In this document: positions 34,107-47,326 of the stretch, one piece after another
How positions within the stretch are numbered: the stretch's first letter is position 1
How the letters are laid out: each line of letters starts with the position of its first letter
NCBI GenBank assembly: GCA_003260075.1
Contig: QLIY01000079.1
Coordinates: 204,640 to 268,639 of the forward strand
Origin: Phallusia mammillata
Taxonomy: Eukaryota > Chordata > Ascidiacea > Phlebobranchia > Ascidiidae
Length of the DNA stretch: 64,000 nucleotides
Direction of reading: 5' to 3'
The notes under the pieces: generated by a model
Databases searched by the model: none
What the model was told of the DNA's origin: nothing
What the model saw: only the letters and a program-made list of their open reading frames with translations
Position numbers and translations under genes: made by a program

Positions 34107-37100
34107 TCAACTAAATTCACATTGATTAAATGTCGGCGCGCGATTCTGCCGAAAATCTCAAAAAACAGCATTTCTTTTCTTAATAAAACATTACGAGCCA
34201 ATATCTGAGCACAAAATATTAGTTCATTCAACGATGACTTAAATAAATGTAGACACGTGTTTGTTTTGTTTTTTACACAAATATTGACTTATTTTTTCTT
34301 GCGGAGATTGTCTAGAACCGTGCAGTATGTACGTAAACGTTTTTTTCATTTCATTATTTTTGGGGAAAAACAATAACGGAACTGACTTTTACCTTCTATT
34401 TTTGGGATTTATGCTTTTCATGGGCGTCTCCCAAACTAGTGCGCTATATTTGATTATTTATTCTTTGACATTCTGCAACGCTTGTTAAGTGGCGCGCGCG
34501 CTGCAAAAGGTTGAGTGCTTAGCTGCCACGGAGCGGAGATTATACCTTATCTCAAATTCGATCGAGCTGCAACAATTACAACGCCTCGAAGAAACGAACA
34601 AAAGAACAAGAATTGGACGCGATCACGGTTTAATCACGTGTCTTGGAGAGTGAAATCGCGTTGGTCGTTAAACAAGCGATTGTCGCGGGCCGATGTTCTA
34701 TTTTTAACTCTTCTTGACAGGTGACAATTGGACGCGGGAAGGTCAAAGCCAACGCGAAATGACGTTAATTACACGTTCGAGAATTGTCACAGGTAATTTC
34801 GCGACATTTGGGTTAGGACTGATCAGAGCTTTGTTGCGGTGAAGAACCAGAACACGCGCGTTCCGCCGCCAGTTTCGCGCTGTCACGAAATTTCTGTGAA
34901 AAAAATTCCGCGACCGCGGTTTTTGCATGCTGGAATGTAATTGTCGCGTTTAGGAGATTCTAAAACTTCCCCCTTTCGCACTAAGAAATATAAATTCCTT
35001 CTGAGGAAATTGACCTACATAGAAGCTTGTATTAATGGCGTACTATTAATAACTTTCAAGTGAAATTAAGAAAGTTGCTTGATAAATGTTGCAGGGTGAG
35101 TCGATGACAAATTAGGTCTGACAGATTAAACATTTAAATATTAGTAAAACTTCCCTTGGGCATTTTAGTTTGTTGACTATAATATTCTATAAATGAAAGC
35201 TCAATTAATTCAACAAAAATGCCGTTGGAATAAGTCCCTGTTAAGAATGTGCAAACATGAATTTGGACAATGATTTTACACAGTTAAACCGATCTGTCAA
35301 TTGGTTGTTACATACACGTTAAAGATTGTGATAAAACTCCCAATACTCAGTATACTGTTGCAAGTAAAAGTTGAGCATCTGTAAACAAAATTGTTTCTTA
35401 AATTGCTGTGTTTTGCTGTTGTATAACTTTCCTTTTAAAGCGGCATGTGATTTTGCCTTTTTGAATGCCCTTGTGATCGCCGCAGCGCTTGTCAACACAG
35501 GAAATGTTGTCCACACATTAATGTTCTTCTAGCTGAACTATTTAAACCGCGCAACGAACAGAACGTTTTTGTTTACGGTATTAAAGTCCCATGTAGTAAC
35601 GAATGCAAAATGCGTTGAAGTCTGCATTGATTTCCGCGTATTAGATAACTGTTAAATGAATAAAAACACACACAAGTAATGTTACAAAACCCACGATAAC
35701 AATCCCTAGATGGCATTGGTGTTAATAAAACAAACTTTTTTTAATTGTCCCAGCCAAGTTACGTTCGCTAAGCTGAAGCACATTAAAAAGATTATGCAAT
35801 TTTTACTCTTAGAGCCCATTTGACAACCAAGCGCGAAAACTCCAATAAAATATTTCTGAAACAAACTTTTTTGTTTATTTTAAACCAAGATATACTTTTT
35901 TCGCAATGTAGATTTGTTAACGATCAATTTCACAATAAGACTGCTCTGTAATTGCTGAAAAAAATGGACATCCTAATTGTGAATATTAATCATTAATTTT
36001 GCCATCTTGACTGCCAAGTGTTGTTTATAAACAATTAGACAAATCGAATTACTCTGTAGGCACTAATAAAGCCCCCCCCCCCTGAAAAAAATGGACATCC
36101 TAATTGTGAATATTAATCATTAATTTTGCAATCTTGACTGCCAAGTGTTGTTTATAAACATTTAGACAAATCGAATTACTCTGTAGGCACTAATAAAATG
36201 AGTTCTCGTCCAACTAAAGTGTTCGCTTGGTAAAATTGTCCAGAAAGGAATTATATCCAAGGTGTAGCAGACACTTTTTAAGAGTCAAGCGGTTGTTTAA
36301 GGTTTCTCCCGAAAGATTGGAATGCATCGATGGCAAAAGGCGTCGCATTTTCGCGAAAAGAAACAGTTATCGGGTTATTAAACCTGATTAAGCCCTTGAC
36401 GACTCTCAAAAATTCAAAAACAAATCCGCCGCTTGGACGCGTTGACATTTGACGAGCGAAAAAGTTGAAGGTCAAATTCAATGTCACGCCTATTCAAAAT
36501 GGCGACGATACTTTTCCTTGGGCCAAAATGGCGATAGAATCTTTGCTGATTATATTAATGCGATTAGTATAATAAAACATTATACGGTTTGACATGTCAG
36601 ACATCTTAGAAACCTTACAATTTTTGCGAGTTACGACTGTGAAAGGACGACGCCTGATATTGTAAAAAGCGTGTCTTAACCGAATAGTTACGGAGAGTTG
36701 CAATTAAACGTTGACATAAACGAAGCAACATAAACTATTTAATTAAGTATAGTATAAGAGGAAATAAAAACTAAAAGAAGTAACTTTTGGGCATATTACT
36801 CAGCCATTACACTATCTTAATGCTGATTAGGCATTTAACAGTATTAGGGTTCAGTTCGATGGCTTTTCTCGTGGATGAGAGCTTGTCGTGTTTTGTAAAA
36901 TCTTTAAGTGAAACTTGTAGCGCTGAACTAGCGGTTAGAAAAAAATAGTTACCAACTGACTTTGCATTTGATCCATGTAGCATGGACCGGCAGAGCTAAT
37001 TTGCCGAAGTTTTAATTGAGTGTCGAAATGTTGCAAATTAATTAGGAAAATGATTTTATGTGGTTGTTGTTTCAAATGTTATTTGTTGGAAGGTCAAAAA

Positions 37101-39649
37101 TTTTGCACACAAACGATTTTAATGTTAGTCTTAGTTGCGGATAAACTTGATGTACTAAAATAAAGAACTTTGTAAGACCATATATTACAAAATTGTCAAT
37201 AAGAAGTAAATTTAAAGGTGATAAAAAACATGTATACCGTTTTTTTCTGGTATTACGCAGATTGCCTCTGAATTCAAGTGTCAAAAAAGTTACACAAAAA
37301 CTTTACCAAAACCACTTCACACAAACGCCGAAACCGCCACGTTGCGCTTACGTGACAGTTTTAATTAATTCATCTCATTTGATGGACAAACTCGTATTCA
37401 ATACAGCACTGTCATCTCATAGCCATACATCATACGCTGATATATAATTACGCGAGACGGATTTTCTCGCACCGTGGTACGAAATATAATCAGCCAATCA
37501 GCGAGCCCGAATCCCATCGCCGTCCGAAAGCAATTATTCTTTAAACCACGTGCAATTTACTCAAGATGGCCAACAGCTGGTCGTGAAACCTCTCTGACCA
37601 ACTTAGAGATTTTGTCGACGAGTCGATGACTTTGCGTCGGAACGTTTACTTTCCCAACACGCGGTGTATAATCAAGAAAGCGCTAATAGCCTCCCATGTT
37701 TTGGCAATTGTTACCCTTTCCTAAGTCCCCGACGCTAATTCGGTCGCTTATCCTGTCACGTTGTTCCATAGAACGAGCAAATCGCGCGCCGCCTAAACCA
37801 CAAGGTGACGCCCTAACGAAACGCACCGCGTCACTATGACGCAATAATTAACTTCCGGACATGTTAGTGGTAATGACATCATCCAAGTAGGATTAAAAGT
37901 TTTGGAACCCGTGATTTGCAGTAAATTAGGAGTTGATCCTGGCACTTGGTAAAATAAACGTCGGTTTTGTAATGCCGGTGACTGGTAGTTTTTAAATGCC
38001 AAATTCCATCACTTAAAGCCGCTGCATCAGACTATAATCTATGGTAGGCTGGAATATTTAAGAAGAGGTCCCGATTTCACCAGCATAACTTACATGGAAC
38101 CGCATATATTTGGCTGCTGGCAATATATAAACCAGAACAAAACTCCTCCTGTAAATTGCATAGGTTTGTAGAACAACTCAAGACAAATGATTTTTCTCCA
38201 CCAGATATCTGCCATTGATTAGTGCAGCAGCGCCACAACTTATATATACGATTGTGGCCAGATACATAATAAAAATCCCGTTTAATTAAACGCCACAGTA
38301 TCACTTGGGGCTAAAACTAACATTTCTCCAAATTATACGAAAATCTTAAAAACAAACATTAAATTTCCACAGATCCACAATCTGCAAGAAACTCAACTTA
38401 GAATCGCCTTAAGCTGTGACGTCACAATGCAGCGTGGAGCACGTGGTCATTTCTGTTTCATCGTATAATTCATGGTGAGTTGTTGATGGACATGTAATAT
38501 GTAAGTGGTGGTGGGGATATTGGTTGTATTTGAGTAAGCTGGAGTATTAGTTGAACATGGTGTTGGATTAGAAACGCATTGCGCCAAACAAGCAGGTTTC
38601 AGATTGCCATCATCCGATGCAGTAGTTGAATCTATGAGCGCCGGGAAGTAAGAACAAAAGGGAACACTTTCCCTTTTCCGTTTCGCTTTATAAAACGCGT
38701 ATTTTATTTTTCATTTATCTTCTACCAAAAATCAAATTAATGAAACAGTACTAACATTAATTAAAAAGAATCGCTCCCTTCAAAAGTTTTCTACCAAGGC
38801 CCACGGTTCAATAAAACACTACTTGGATAAAATTAGCATCTTAGATCAATGGGTTGCCATTGTAAATCGAGCCTAATAAGCAGAACAACGACTGTATTTG
38901 TATGATGCAGAACTTAAACAGTAGTTGGATTAAATACAAATTTCAATCCTTGATCGAGACATTAAGTGCGAAAAAGGAATTATATCAGCATCTTTGATAG
39001 ATCTTGCGTTTAAACTTACACGGGTATACACGTTTACTCATCACTATTTGATGCACAGTAGAGTTTAACCGAGTTCAGGGTAACAAATTTGGCAATGCTC
39101 GTTAGTGAATACTTGGAACGAAAGGTTAAGGTCAAAAATGTTCACAACCGACATACGAAAATTCCTACCATCCAAGTCGACATGTAATAAATGTCGTTTC
39201 ACTTGCATTTTCAAGTAGTTGGTGTCATATTTCAAATGCATGTAGTGATGTATGAATCATCTCCCAACCGGACAAATTAACTTCAATTGCGCCAAAGTTT
39301 AGTATGGTAATTATTTGAGCCAAAGAGAAACAATGTACGAAATGTCGTTTCACTTATGAATCTATGGATCATAAAATTAGTTACACAACAGTTTAGCTTG
39401 TCACAAGGAGCGGAGGTGAATCATTCTGCATTCCAAGTCACCAAAACCCACAATTTAAATCCAGAGTTTTTCGCCTTGACCTTTCTCGCTTCCTCTTTTG
39501 CTTGCACTTGACATTGGCCGCAAAACTCTGCTGAATTTTCGTCGTGGCGGTCCAATTCAACCACGTGGTCACGTTGTGCAAAGCTTGCACTTTTGGTTGG
39601 CGCAGGTGTGATTTTGCGGGAAGTTTTTAACACGTTCTAAATTTTAAAC
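34107..39649. other. Noncoding stretch, no gene supported
   Basis: AT-rich with scattered CpG-rich patches (34.5-34.95 kb). ORFs are short and lack domains. It contains one C-run duplication (35955-36198). Confidence 0.4.
35955..36198 (+). repeat. Direct copies flanking an 11-C run
   Basis: Copy 1 is 35955-36070 and copy 2 is 36083-36198, with C at 36072-36082. Only a few single-base differences. Confidence 0.9.
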
Positions 39650-40099
39650 CAGGGGTTCTCAACCGGGGGTCCGCACAGCGTTTTCAGGGGGTCCGCGACA
39701 ACTTCGGGAAAAACGAGATTGATAAATCGCGATTAAAAAAAAAATCGCTTCAACGTGTTAAAATAGCATGAAACTTGTTTGAAAACGTTCTTTATAGGCG
39801 AAAACAAAATGCATTGTGATATTATAACCCCATTGTGACGCAACAGACGTAAATTGTCAGTGGCAAACAACGTCACATCACAATGCAGTGTGTCTTTCTT
39901 GTTGATACATGATGTCCAAACCCAAACCAAAGTGATTGAAATTTTGGTCCTGGACCGAACGTGGTCGGCATTTAATGCACCATGTATAGTTTGCTTGTTA
40001 ATAAAAAAGTACAAAAAAGCACCTTCACCTTCAAGGGGTCCGCAATCAGATTACACTGTCGAAAAGGGTCCGCAAGGGCAAAAAGGTTGAGAACCACTG
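39650..40099. mobile_element. hAT-type MITE, 450 bp, with 8-bp target duplication
   Basis: It starts CAGGGGTTCTCAACCGGGGG and ends AAAAGGTTGAGAACCACTG. The inverted termini carry GGTCCGC on both sides. The perfect duplication TTTTAAAC lies at 39642-39649 and 40100-40107. There is no transposase; short ORFs inside are not conserved domains. Confidence 0.9.
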
Positions 40100-40107
40100 T
40101 TTTAAAC

Positions 40108-43100
40108 GAACCAGTTTGACATCTAAATCGCGTTTTATGTAACCTTTCCCACAAAGTGTGTATCAATTGCATGGAAGATTACAATGGCATTTTTTCTCGT
40201 TTGATGTTGAATTGCGATGTAGTTAAAATTTTCCAACTTTATATGTAACTTGACGACACGGTTTTTCTCGCTTAAACCTTGCCATGTGGGAATGCTCAAG
40301 GGGTCGGCTTGATTCGGTATCACGCGTTCAATAAGCCTGGCGTACTACGATTCACTTTCAATTAAAGTTTGCTAATTAAGTTTCAATTAAAAAAAATCAT
40401 CGTAACCGAGCGTAAAGAGAACTAAAACCACTTTACTACCTTGTTTACCAAGAAGTTACTTTTAAAGATTAATACCATCAAATTTTCAGTTTTTTAGTTC
40501 ACTATATCAAATTCATTAAAAGTTTACATGCTTTGCTTTACAATTACTCTACGATCAAACATAAAGAAAAGAAACCCATTTTATCTCTTTGTTCATTACA
40601 AAAAATTACTTTCAAGGAATAATAACATCAAATTTTTTAGTTCGCCATATCACATTAAATTGAAACTCACCTAACTTTACAATCCTTCCAAGATGAACGT
40701 AGAGAAAACCATTTCACCACTTTGTGTATCACAAGACCACTATATAAGCAAATTTTTTTACCAAATCACATTGAATTCAGTTTGCCTTACCTTACATGTA
40801 AGCATTGCAATCCTCCTAAGATCGAGTGTAAAGAGGTTAATCAATGTGGGAATGTCAGAGGTCGAATTGTCGCGCTAGAGTTTTGTTTATTTATTGTTGA
40901 GATTGGAGGAATTGATAGTGAGAAGCTGATCACTGTTTGGTGTTCAGCTGGAATGTCTGTTACTCGCTTAATTCGGTTGTGTTGTTTGTTTGTTAAACTT
41001 TGGGACGCCCTTTACTTTGCCTGACGCCTAATTGCAAAGTATTTTACACAGCTGCACTTAGGTTGGTGATTATAGTAAATATTTCTCGTACGTGGCCCAG
41101 AAAACATTAGAATTAATTGGAAATCAGTTTTAATTAGCCCAACATTTTGGTCTTGCCAATTTGGGTTGAGTTTATTTTGTTTGGTAAAATGAATTATCGA
41201 CATGTTTAAGTTTGCAGCAACAAGGGTTCTTTGTTTAAGTGTGTTGTATAACTCGGCTTAAACTCAACGCCAACGGGCAATGCAAAATAAGAAGGCACTC
41301 TTGTCATTACTAATTGCTCAGTTTTCTTTGACATTTAGGATTTTCACTGTAACCAAGGGATATAAGTACAAATGTGGCGCTGGAAACTATATCTATAAGA
41401 CATATTGTAGGGTCGAATTCTAAAACTAGGACACAATTCACAAATGCTAAACACAATTCACAAAGTACAAATGCACCCCAGCAAGTGAAAGGGTGGTAAG
41501 TGATGTTTAATTGCCTCTATATTGTGGTCTGTGCAAAACGTTGGACTCTAAACGGACACAATGGCTAAACCAACAACAAGACGAAATACTGTCAGCTCTA
41601 GGTTCAAATTAAGTTCAGCAAATTTTGCCATCCACGTGCTGGTATACAATGATCGAGTCTTATGTGGCTGATCCATGCAAAGTCTGTCGTGGGTCATCAC
41701 AGTCAGAAATGAGTTGCAAGATTATCTCGTTGAGATATCGGCCAGCAACGAGCCCGGTGTGCAGGTCGCGAAAGTGTCTTGTTTGTTTTTGGTTGCGCAA
41801 CGACATTTTCGAAGCTCTACTACCGAGAAACGAAGGGCCATGTTTCGGTTTGCTCCATAACGTGCAACTTGACTTTGCGAGGCCAGAAATAGTTTGAAAA
41901 CTCTTTGGCCTACCTTTTAGATTTTTTTGTGCCTTTACACCTTGAATATTTGCTTAGTCAAGACTTTTGAAGACAAATTAATTCCACCACAATTTTGAGG
42001 AAAAAGTCGTCTTTTGAGCAAGAAATTGTCAATTTTTGTGTGGAAAACAACGTTTTGTGACATTGCTGCTGGCCACGTCAAGTAAATCACACCATACAAG
42101 CGTTGATAAACCGAATTGTTGACCTCAACGCAACAAATCAATTGTGGCAGATTTTGCATCACGCCACATAGTGCATTTTAACCTTTTTAAAAATTCGAGT
42201 TTCATTATCTGAACGTAGCCTATTTCCGTCCAAAGCGAGTCTTTATCTGCAAAACTTGTGACACTTTTTCTTTTAAAGTCGACTCCAAGGAATAAAACAT
42301 TCACAAACTTTCAAGTAGCCGACGAATAATTTCAACGCCTTCCAAACCGACGCATGTTTCTTTTCAAACCAGCTTCGTTAACGTTTTACTGTCGCGCCGT
42401 CGCCGACACGTTTACATTTGCTGCAAACTCGCGCGATATAAAACGTCGACATCAAAGTCAAAATTCGAGATCTCCCATAAGCGACTGATCTATAACGTCA
42501 CAAAAGCAAGAGGGGAGATGGTCGCAGTGCGCATACGCCAATAGGAATTCCATACGCAAGTTGTGGAAACCTAAAAGCAACTACTGAAAATCGAGGCAAA
42601 TTTAAACAAGAAAAGCACGTGTGACCTTATAAGCTGTATTTGACCTTGAAATGTTAAAGCCAGAACAAAAAAAAACGTATAGCCATGGCCTACACTAGGA
42701 TAGACTCCAAAAACAAAGAAATTGGTTATAAATGTTGTTGGAAAAAAGCTAAAAACACCCTGTTTGACCTTGAGTGGTGATTTTAACCTTGAAATGTCAA
42801 AGTTTAAAAGCACACTTGAAATTAACGAGTGGGTAATTCTGCGTGGGTCAACGGCGGAACATCAGTTATCACAGCGGGGTTCAAGTGCCTTCTAACCCCG
42901 CCGACCAGTAGCGATGGACTCGGGGTAGAAAGGAACAAACACGCTTGGGTTTGTTGCCTTGCAGAAAAAGATTAACTTCTTAAGTCGCCGTCGTTGGGCA
43001 GGAACGCGGAAAATTGTCAGCACATAGACAGTGCTGTGGCCTCGCATGGGTTGAGCAGACCTTAACCTTAAGCAGAAAGCGCAAAGGACTGGAAAACTTC

Positions 43101-44295
43101 GCGATGCCAAGTCGGTGTGGTCTAGAGTGAGTCAAGTCACCCATCACTGATCCAGCTCGGTCAACGCCCGCCGCTTGTACACAGACACTTCAAAGTGAAA
43201 TGGAGCCCAACGATTCGTCACGTTCGCTAACTTTCATAAACAAGTCGAAATATCAGGCGGTACAGGGAACACTGTTCTGTATACTGGAAGAGATCTTTGC
43301 TAACTTGCTCATAGCGGGTTGGAGATTAGGCAAACTTAAAGTGTCAAAGGCTGTCAGTCTGTTTCCAGCGCAAAGCATTCCTTTGGCTTTGCCAGTTTAT
43401 GGAATTTCAACTTGGCAGTTTTATAAATAAAGCACAAACAAATTGTTTGCTTCACAAAGCGAAAAATACTACAAAAACGACTGGTAATTAGTCGGCCTTC
43501 TTTGCTGTATTTGTAAAACAAAAACAAACAAAATTTTTGTGTGATACGACTTCATGATGAGAAAAGGCTTATTGTTGCAGTTGTGACTTATAATCGACTA
43601 AAAATGTTATCTCACCCCGTAAACATTCTATGTCATCCGTCTCTTGAAAAAAATGCACGTATATTGCATGTTGTCAAGAATATTTGCCGTTATCTAATCC
43701 ATAATTTGAATTTTATTGGGTCTTTGCAGTAATAAAAAATACCCAGAACGTGCACACAATACTGGATACAAAAGATTTGAGCAACAGCACAAGCGCTTGT
43801 CACTGCATGGGACAGAAAGCCCTCTCCCGTCCGTCGAACAGCGACGAATTCTTGCCTTATCTCATTCACCAACTTGGGCACAAAATCTTGTCACGCAGAT
43901 AAGGAGCGACAAGTTTTGAGGACTGCCTCCCTCTCTTGTCCAAACTTTAGACATTCCTCTCGGCTTTGGTCGTATCCGAGCATGCCTTACATGGCGCGCT
44001 GCGGCTGCCGGTAGCTGGGGCTTGTGGGAGCAAGAAATCAGTGTATTTTCAACTGATGCATGTCCGCCCTAATTGCCCTGATAGGCCTTGATGCACTAAA
44101 GCAGTGAAATAAAGTCTAGTTTGAAATGAAATCAACCTTAGTGTAGTAGTTTTCCGGTGATTACTGTTCTATACATCAATATAATCCAAAACCCCGTGAG
44201 AATACTGTGTACAACGGTCGATTATGTTTGGCCCCGGGTTTGGTGGGTTTAGGATTCTAAAGCAGTTAATCAATGTAGTGTTGTTGCTAGACATA
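40108..44295. other. Noncoding stretch, no gene supported
   Basis: ORFs of 60-100 codons occur on both strands, none with a recognisable domain. TGACCTTG words recur near 42620-42785 in a loosely repeated pattern. Confidence 0.35.
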
Positions 44296-44438
44296 CTTTA
44301 TAAACTTTTCGTTTTGTTCAACCGTCAAATATAAACAAATCATCCGACGTTTCGACGTCTCATAATGGGCGTCTTCATTAGGAAACGTCGGGTGATTTGT
44401 TTATACTTTCCCGTTAAACAAAAAGGAAAGTTTATAAA
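44296..44438. repeat. Fold-back (long inverted repeat) element
   Basis: Arms 44296-44352 and 44383-44438 are imperfect inverses, sharing TAAACAAATCATCCGACGTTT and its complement with one change in that block. The 30-nt loop contains CGACGTCTCATAATGGGCG. The GACGTCGAAACGTCGG wording is shared with the 11.5 kb retroposon. No clear target duplication. Confidence 0.65.
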
Positions 44439-44445
44439 ACATTGA

Positions 44446-44700
44446 ATTTTATTCCGGGGGTGTTTCTTGGAACAAGAAGAGCTTACTGTGGTGATAAAAA
44501 AAACTTTTTTTAGATTCAAATGTGCTTGTGAATAACTATTTTCTGAACAGCCTTGTTACCTTGACAGGTTTTAATGCACTCAAAGAGTAACATTTATTTT
44601 CGGGCTGTTTTTTAGAACAAGAAGAATAAATTTTATTTCGGGAAGAGCTTAATCTGGTGGTAATAAACTGGTTTTAGATTCCACTGTGCTTGTGAACAGC
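44446..44700 (+). repeat. Diverged direct repeat
   Basis: Two units (about 44446-44545 and 44590-44700) share TTTTATT(C/T)CGGG, GAACAAGAAGA, GAGCTTA, TGGTGATAA or TGGTAATAA and TGTGCTTGTGAA in order. They are clearly diverged, not assembly copies. Confidence 0.5.
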
Positions 44701-44972
44701 ACGCTTTTCAAAAGATGCACAAAGTTACCACACTTAATAAAATGGATTCCGACATGTCAAGTTTTTAAACAAAGTTTTTTTAAATGTCAGTCGTGTTTAA
44801 ACTTTACCTAAATCCATTTGCGACGTTTCACGAAAGTTTGTGTGAAATCTGTTGCTGGGCAATGTCCGGAAGATCCAACATTTGCGGTGAAAACGTAGAA
44901 GACACACCTCCAAATATCAGCTAAATTTAGCACAATGCGGTCGCATAGAACAGGAATGCGTGCAGTGCAACA

Positions 44973-45138
44973 GACCAAACCGCACGAACGAGAGAAATTA
45001 TCAAATACGTTTTACCGCAATGTCATAAAGTAGCGTGTTAATTTTCCAAGCCCCCCCCCCGACCAAACCGCACGAACGAGAGAAATTATCAAATACGTTT
45101 TACCGCAAGGTCATAAAGTAGCGTGTTAATTTTCCAAG
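44973..45138 (+). repeat. Direct copies flanking a 10-C run
   Basis: 78-bp copies at 44973-45050 and 45061-45138 differ at a single base (CAATG versus CAAGG). C at 45051-45060. Confidence 0.92.
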
Positions 45139-45344
45139 GAAGACAATTTCTCGGCCATTTACCTAGAACTGGGTCACGTAGAAACCTCAATGGTTTTGGA
45201 AGATTTAAGGAAAGCCTCAGTGTGATGCTCAGGTCCTGGATTTTAGTTTAATCCCGTTGGTTAGGCTGACAATCTTGGTACAACTACCAACAATGATATG
45301 CAGAAGATTGCGTCAACAATATGTGGTGCTGAAGTCCACGCACG

Positions 45345-45567
45345 CTTCTAAACAATAATGCTAAACAACTAACACGTGACACAGCTTGGACAGAAAATTG
45401 AAATTCATCTTCCAATGCCAGGTATTCACTTTGGATCTAAGCGTGGAATATGCCCCCCCCCCTTCTAAACAATAATGCTAAACAACTAACACGTGACACA
45501 GCTTGGACAGCAAATTGAAATTCATCTTCCAATGCCAGGTATTCACTTAGGATCTAAGCGTGGAATG
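45345..45567 (+). repeat. Direct copies flanking a 10-C run
   Basis: Copy 1 is 45345-45449 and copy 2 is 45462-45567, with C at 45453-45462. A few single-base differences. Confidence 0.9.
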
Positions 45568-47190
45568 TAAGTAGCAACTGGCCTAAACATAATGATTTCG
45601 GCGTCGCTTGGGTTACCCACTTTGTATATGTCACACGTGTTTCGGGGCAACTTTTAACAACTAGACTGGCAAGGTAGCCTATTCACTTTTGCGCTAGGCA
45701 TAAACTGAGAGTAAGACTAAGGTTTTGCCAAAAGTAAACACTCTGAAAACAAGGATGTTGGTGAGTGAGAAAATCAAGACGAATTCTACAGGCAACAAAA
45801 CTCCAACATGAACTAATATTAACAACTGAAAGATGATTGAGGTAGAACCAAAAAGTCGCAAGGGTTACGTACTTTGAAGTGTCAAAACGTCCACCTTGGG
45901 TTTCTATTGTGATGTAAGTGAGCGACACATACGCTCAACTCACCTCAAGTGGCCTGTTGTATGTTGCACTGCACCCAGGCCTTTGATTTTGGCCCGAAAA
46001 TCTCTGCTCGCTTATCGCACCCAGTAATCGTCAACGGGTTTGCGTCATTAGTCGCGCATGGCCGCGCACGCGCCGATTTCCTTTGTGATCTGTCGGCATG
46101 GAAACAGAACGCGCGCGCACCCCTTGTTGTCACCGTACACAGCTCGGCAGGTCGGGTGACTTGGAAGCGGACTCAGATAATGACTGCGCCGCGACACAAG
46201 AGTGACATGCCTGCTTCGATTGATCGCTTTTGTTTGCAAAGCCACTCAAGCCCCCCCCCCTCCCCCGCAAGTCAGTCGCAGAAATCTCGTTGTTTTGCAG
46301 CGGTTGAGGCGGTTAAAGGGGGGTGAACATCGTTCCAAGGCCAAGCCGCCCTCTGCTGGCGTTTGTACGTCATAATAGCCTTTGTTTGTAACGCTACTCA
46401 CTCTTTTAACTTCGAAACCCCTGACAGTCGCGAATTATTTTCGTATTCATGAATGAGAGCTTTGACCCCATTATACGTCATAATCGGCCTTGTTGGCAGC
46501 GCGGTGCTTCGTATTTGCGTCACCTGGTGCGCGCGATGTCTCGTGTTTTGTATCGATTTAAGCACGGGATTATTCATAGGGTTCTTGTCGCATTCACGAC
46601 CGGCCAATAAAACTCGATACCACTTGACCTAGGCATTGTAGCCGCCCTCACCTTGTCGTGTAACGATCTCCCATCAAAGAGCTTGCAAGACATGGAATTC
46701 GCGACATGAGTCCTTCCATTCAAACTGCTTCCTGTGCTTTATGCCTGCTTGTGAGGGTTTTGTTGCATCTTCAACAAAGCAACGACTTCATAACACGTGC
46801 AGAAATCGCGACACAAAACCTTCAGACTGTCTGACTATTCACACTATGATAGTAATTTGTGATGACATCATAAGTTTTCGATTCGGTTGAACAATTAGGT
46901 CGTAGGTTCGAATCTCACCACCTCACATGACGAAGACTGAAAAATGCGTGATTTATAACTTACTTTCCGAGTCAGGTTTTAACGAAAAACCAAAGTGTTT
47001 TTAGTAGCACAGATTTTTTCCCGTCCCACGTGCCTACTTTAGTTGAAATTCCAAAGATTTTTTTGAAACTTTCAATCAGTTTTGTCGCTTAAATTATCTG
47101 GTGTCCAGTTTTCCACGTGCTTGACCTGTTTCATATGTGGAACGAACGAGTTACTTAGGAGATCTAAAATGATGATTTTTTCTATTTCAG
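45568..47190. other. Upstream flank or 5' intron of the basonuclin-like gene, no exon identified
   Basis: CpG-rich around 45.95-46.6 kb, with a 10-C run at 46251-46260 that has no flanking duplicate. A 125-codon ORF at 45949-46326 crosses the C run and shows no domain. A B-box-like word GGTTCGAATCT sits at about 46907. Confidence 0.4.
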
Positions 47191-47326
47191 GCTGAAGAAC
47201 CTGTCGAGTCTAGCCAACCATTAAACGCCGATTGTTCAGTTCAACCTTGCTCCTGTAACCTGTTTCAACCCGTCCAAACCCGACCACGAGAGTGCGCTGT
47301 TTGCTCCCATTCCTGGCTTCTACACT
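47191..47326 (+). CDS. BNC: Basonuclin-like exon A (cysteine-rich N-terminal motif)
   Basis: Acceptor TATTTCAG, donor GTAAGT, 136 nt, ending phase 1. It encodes [13 protein letters not shown] and [11 protein letters not shown], which align with the cysteine-rich start of the basonuclin domain. The upstream exon with the start codon was not found. Confidence 0.8.

Noticed and set aside
46251-46260. 10-C run as another assembly junction
   Set aside because: Its flanks are not copies of each other, unlike the other C runs; it may be a natural C-rich stretch (CCCCC also follows).
45949-46326. 125-codon ORF in a CpG-rich patch
   Set aside because: It crosses a 10-C run, has Arg/Ser/Pro-rich composition and no domain; GC-rich sequence yields such ORFs by chance.
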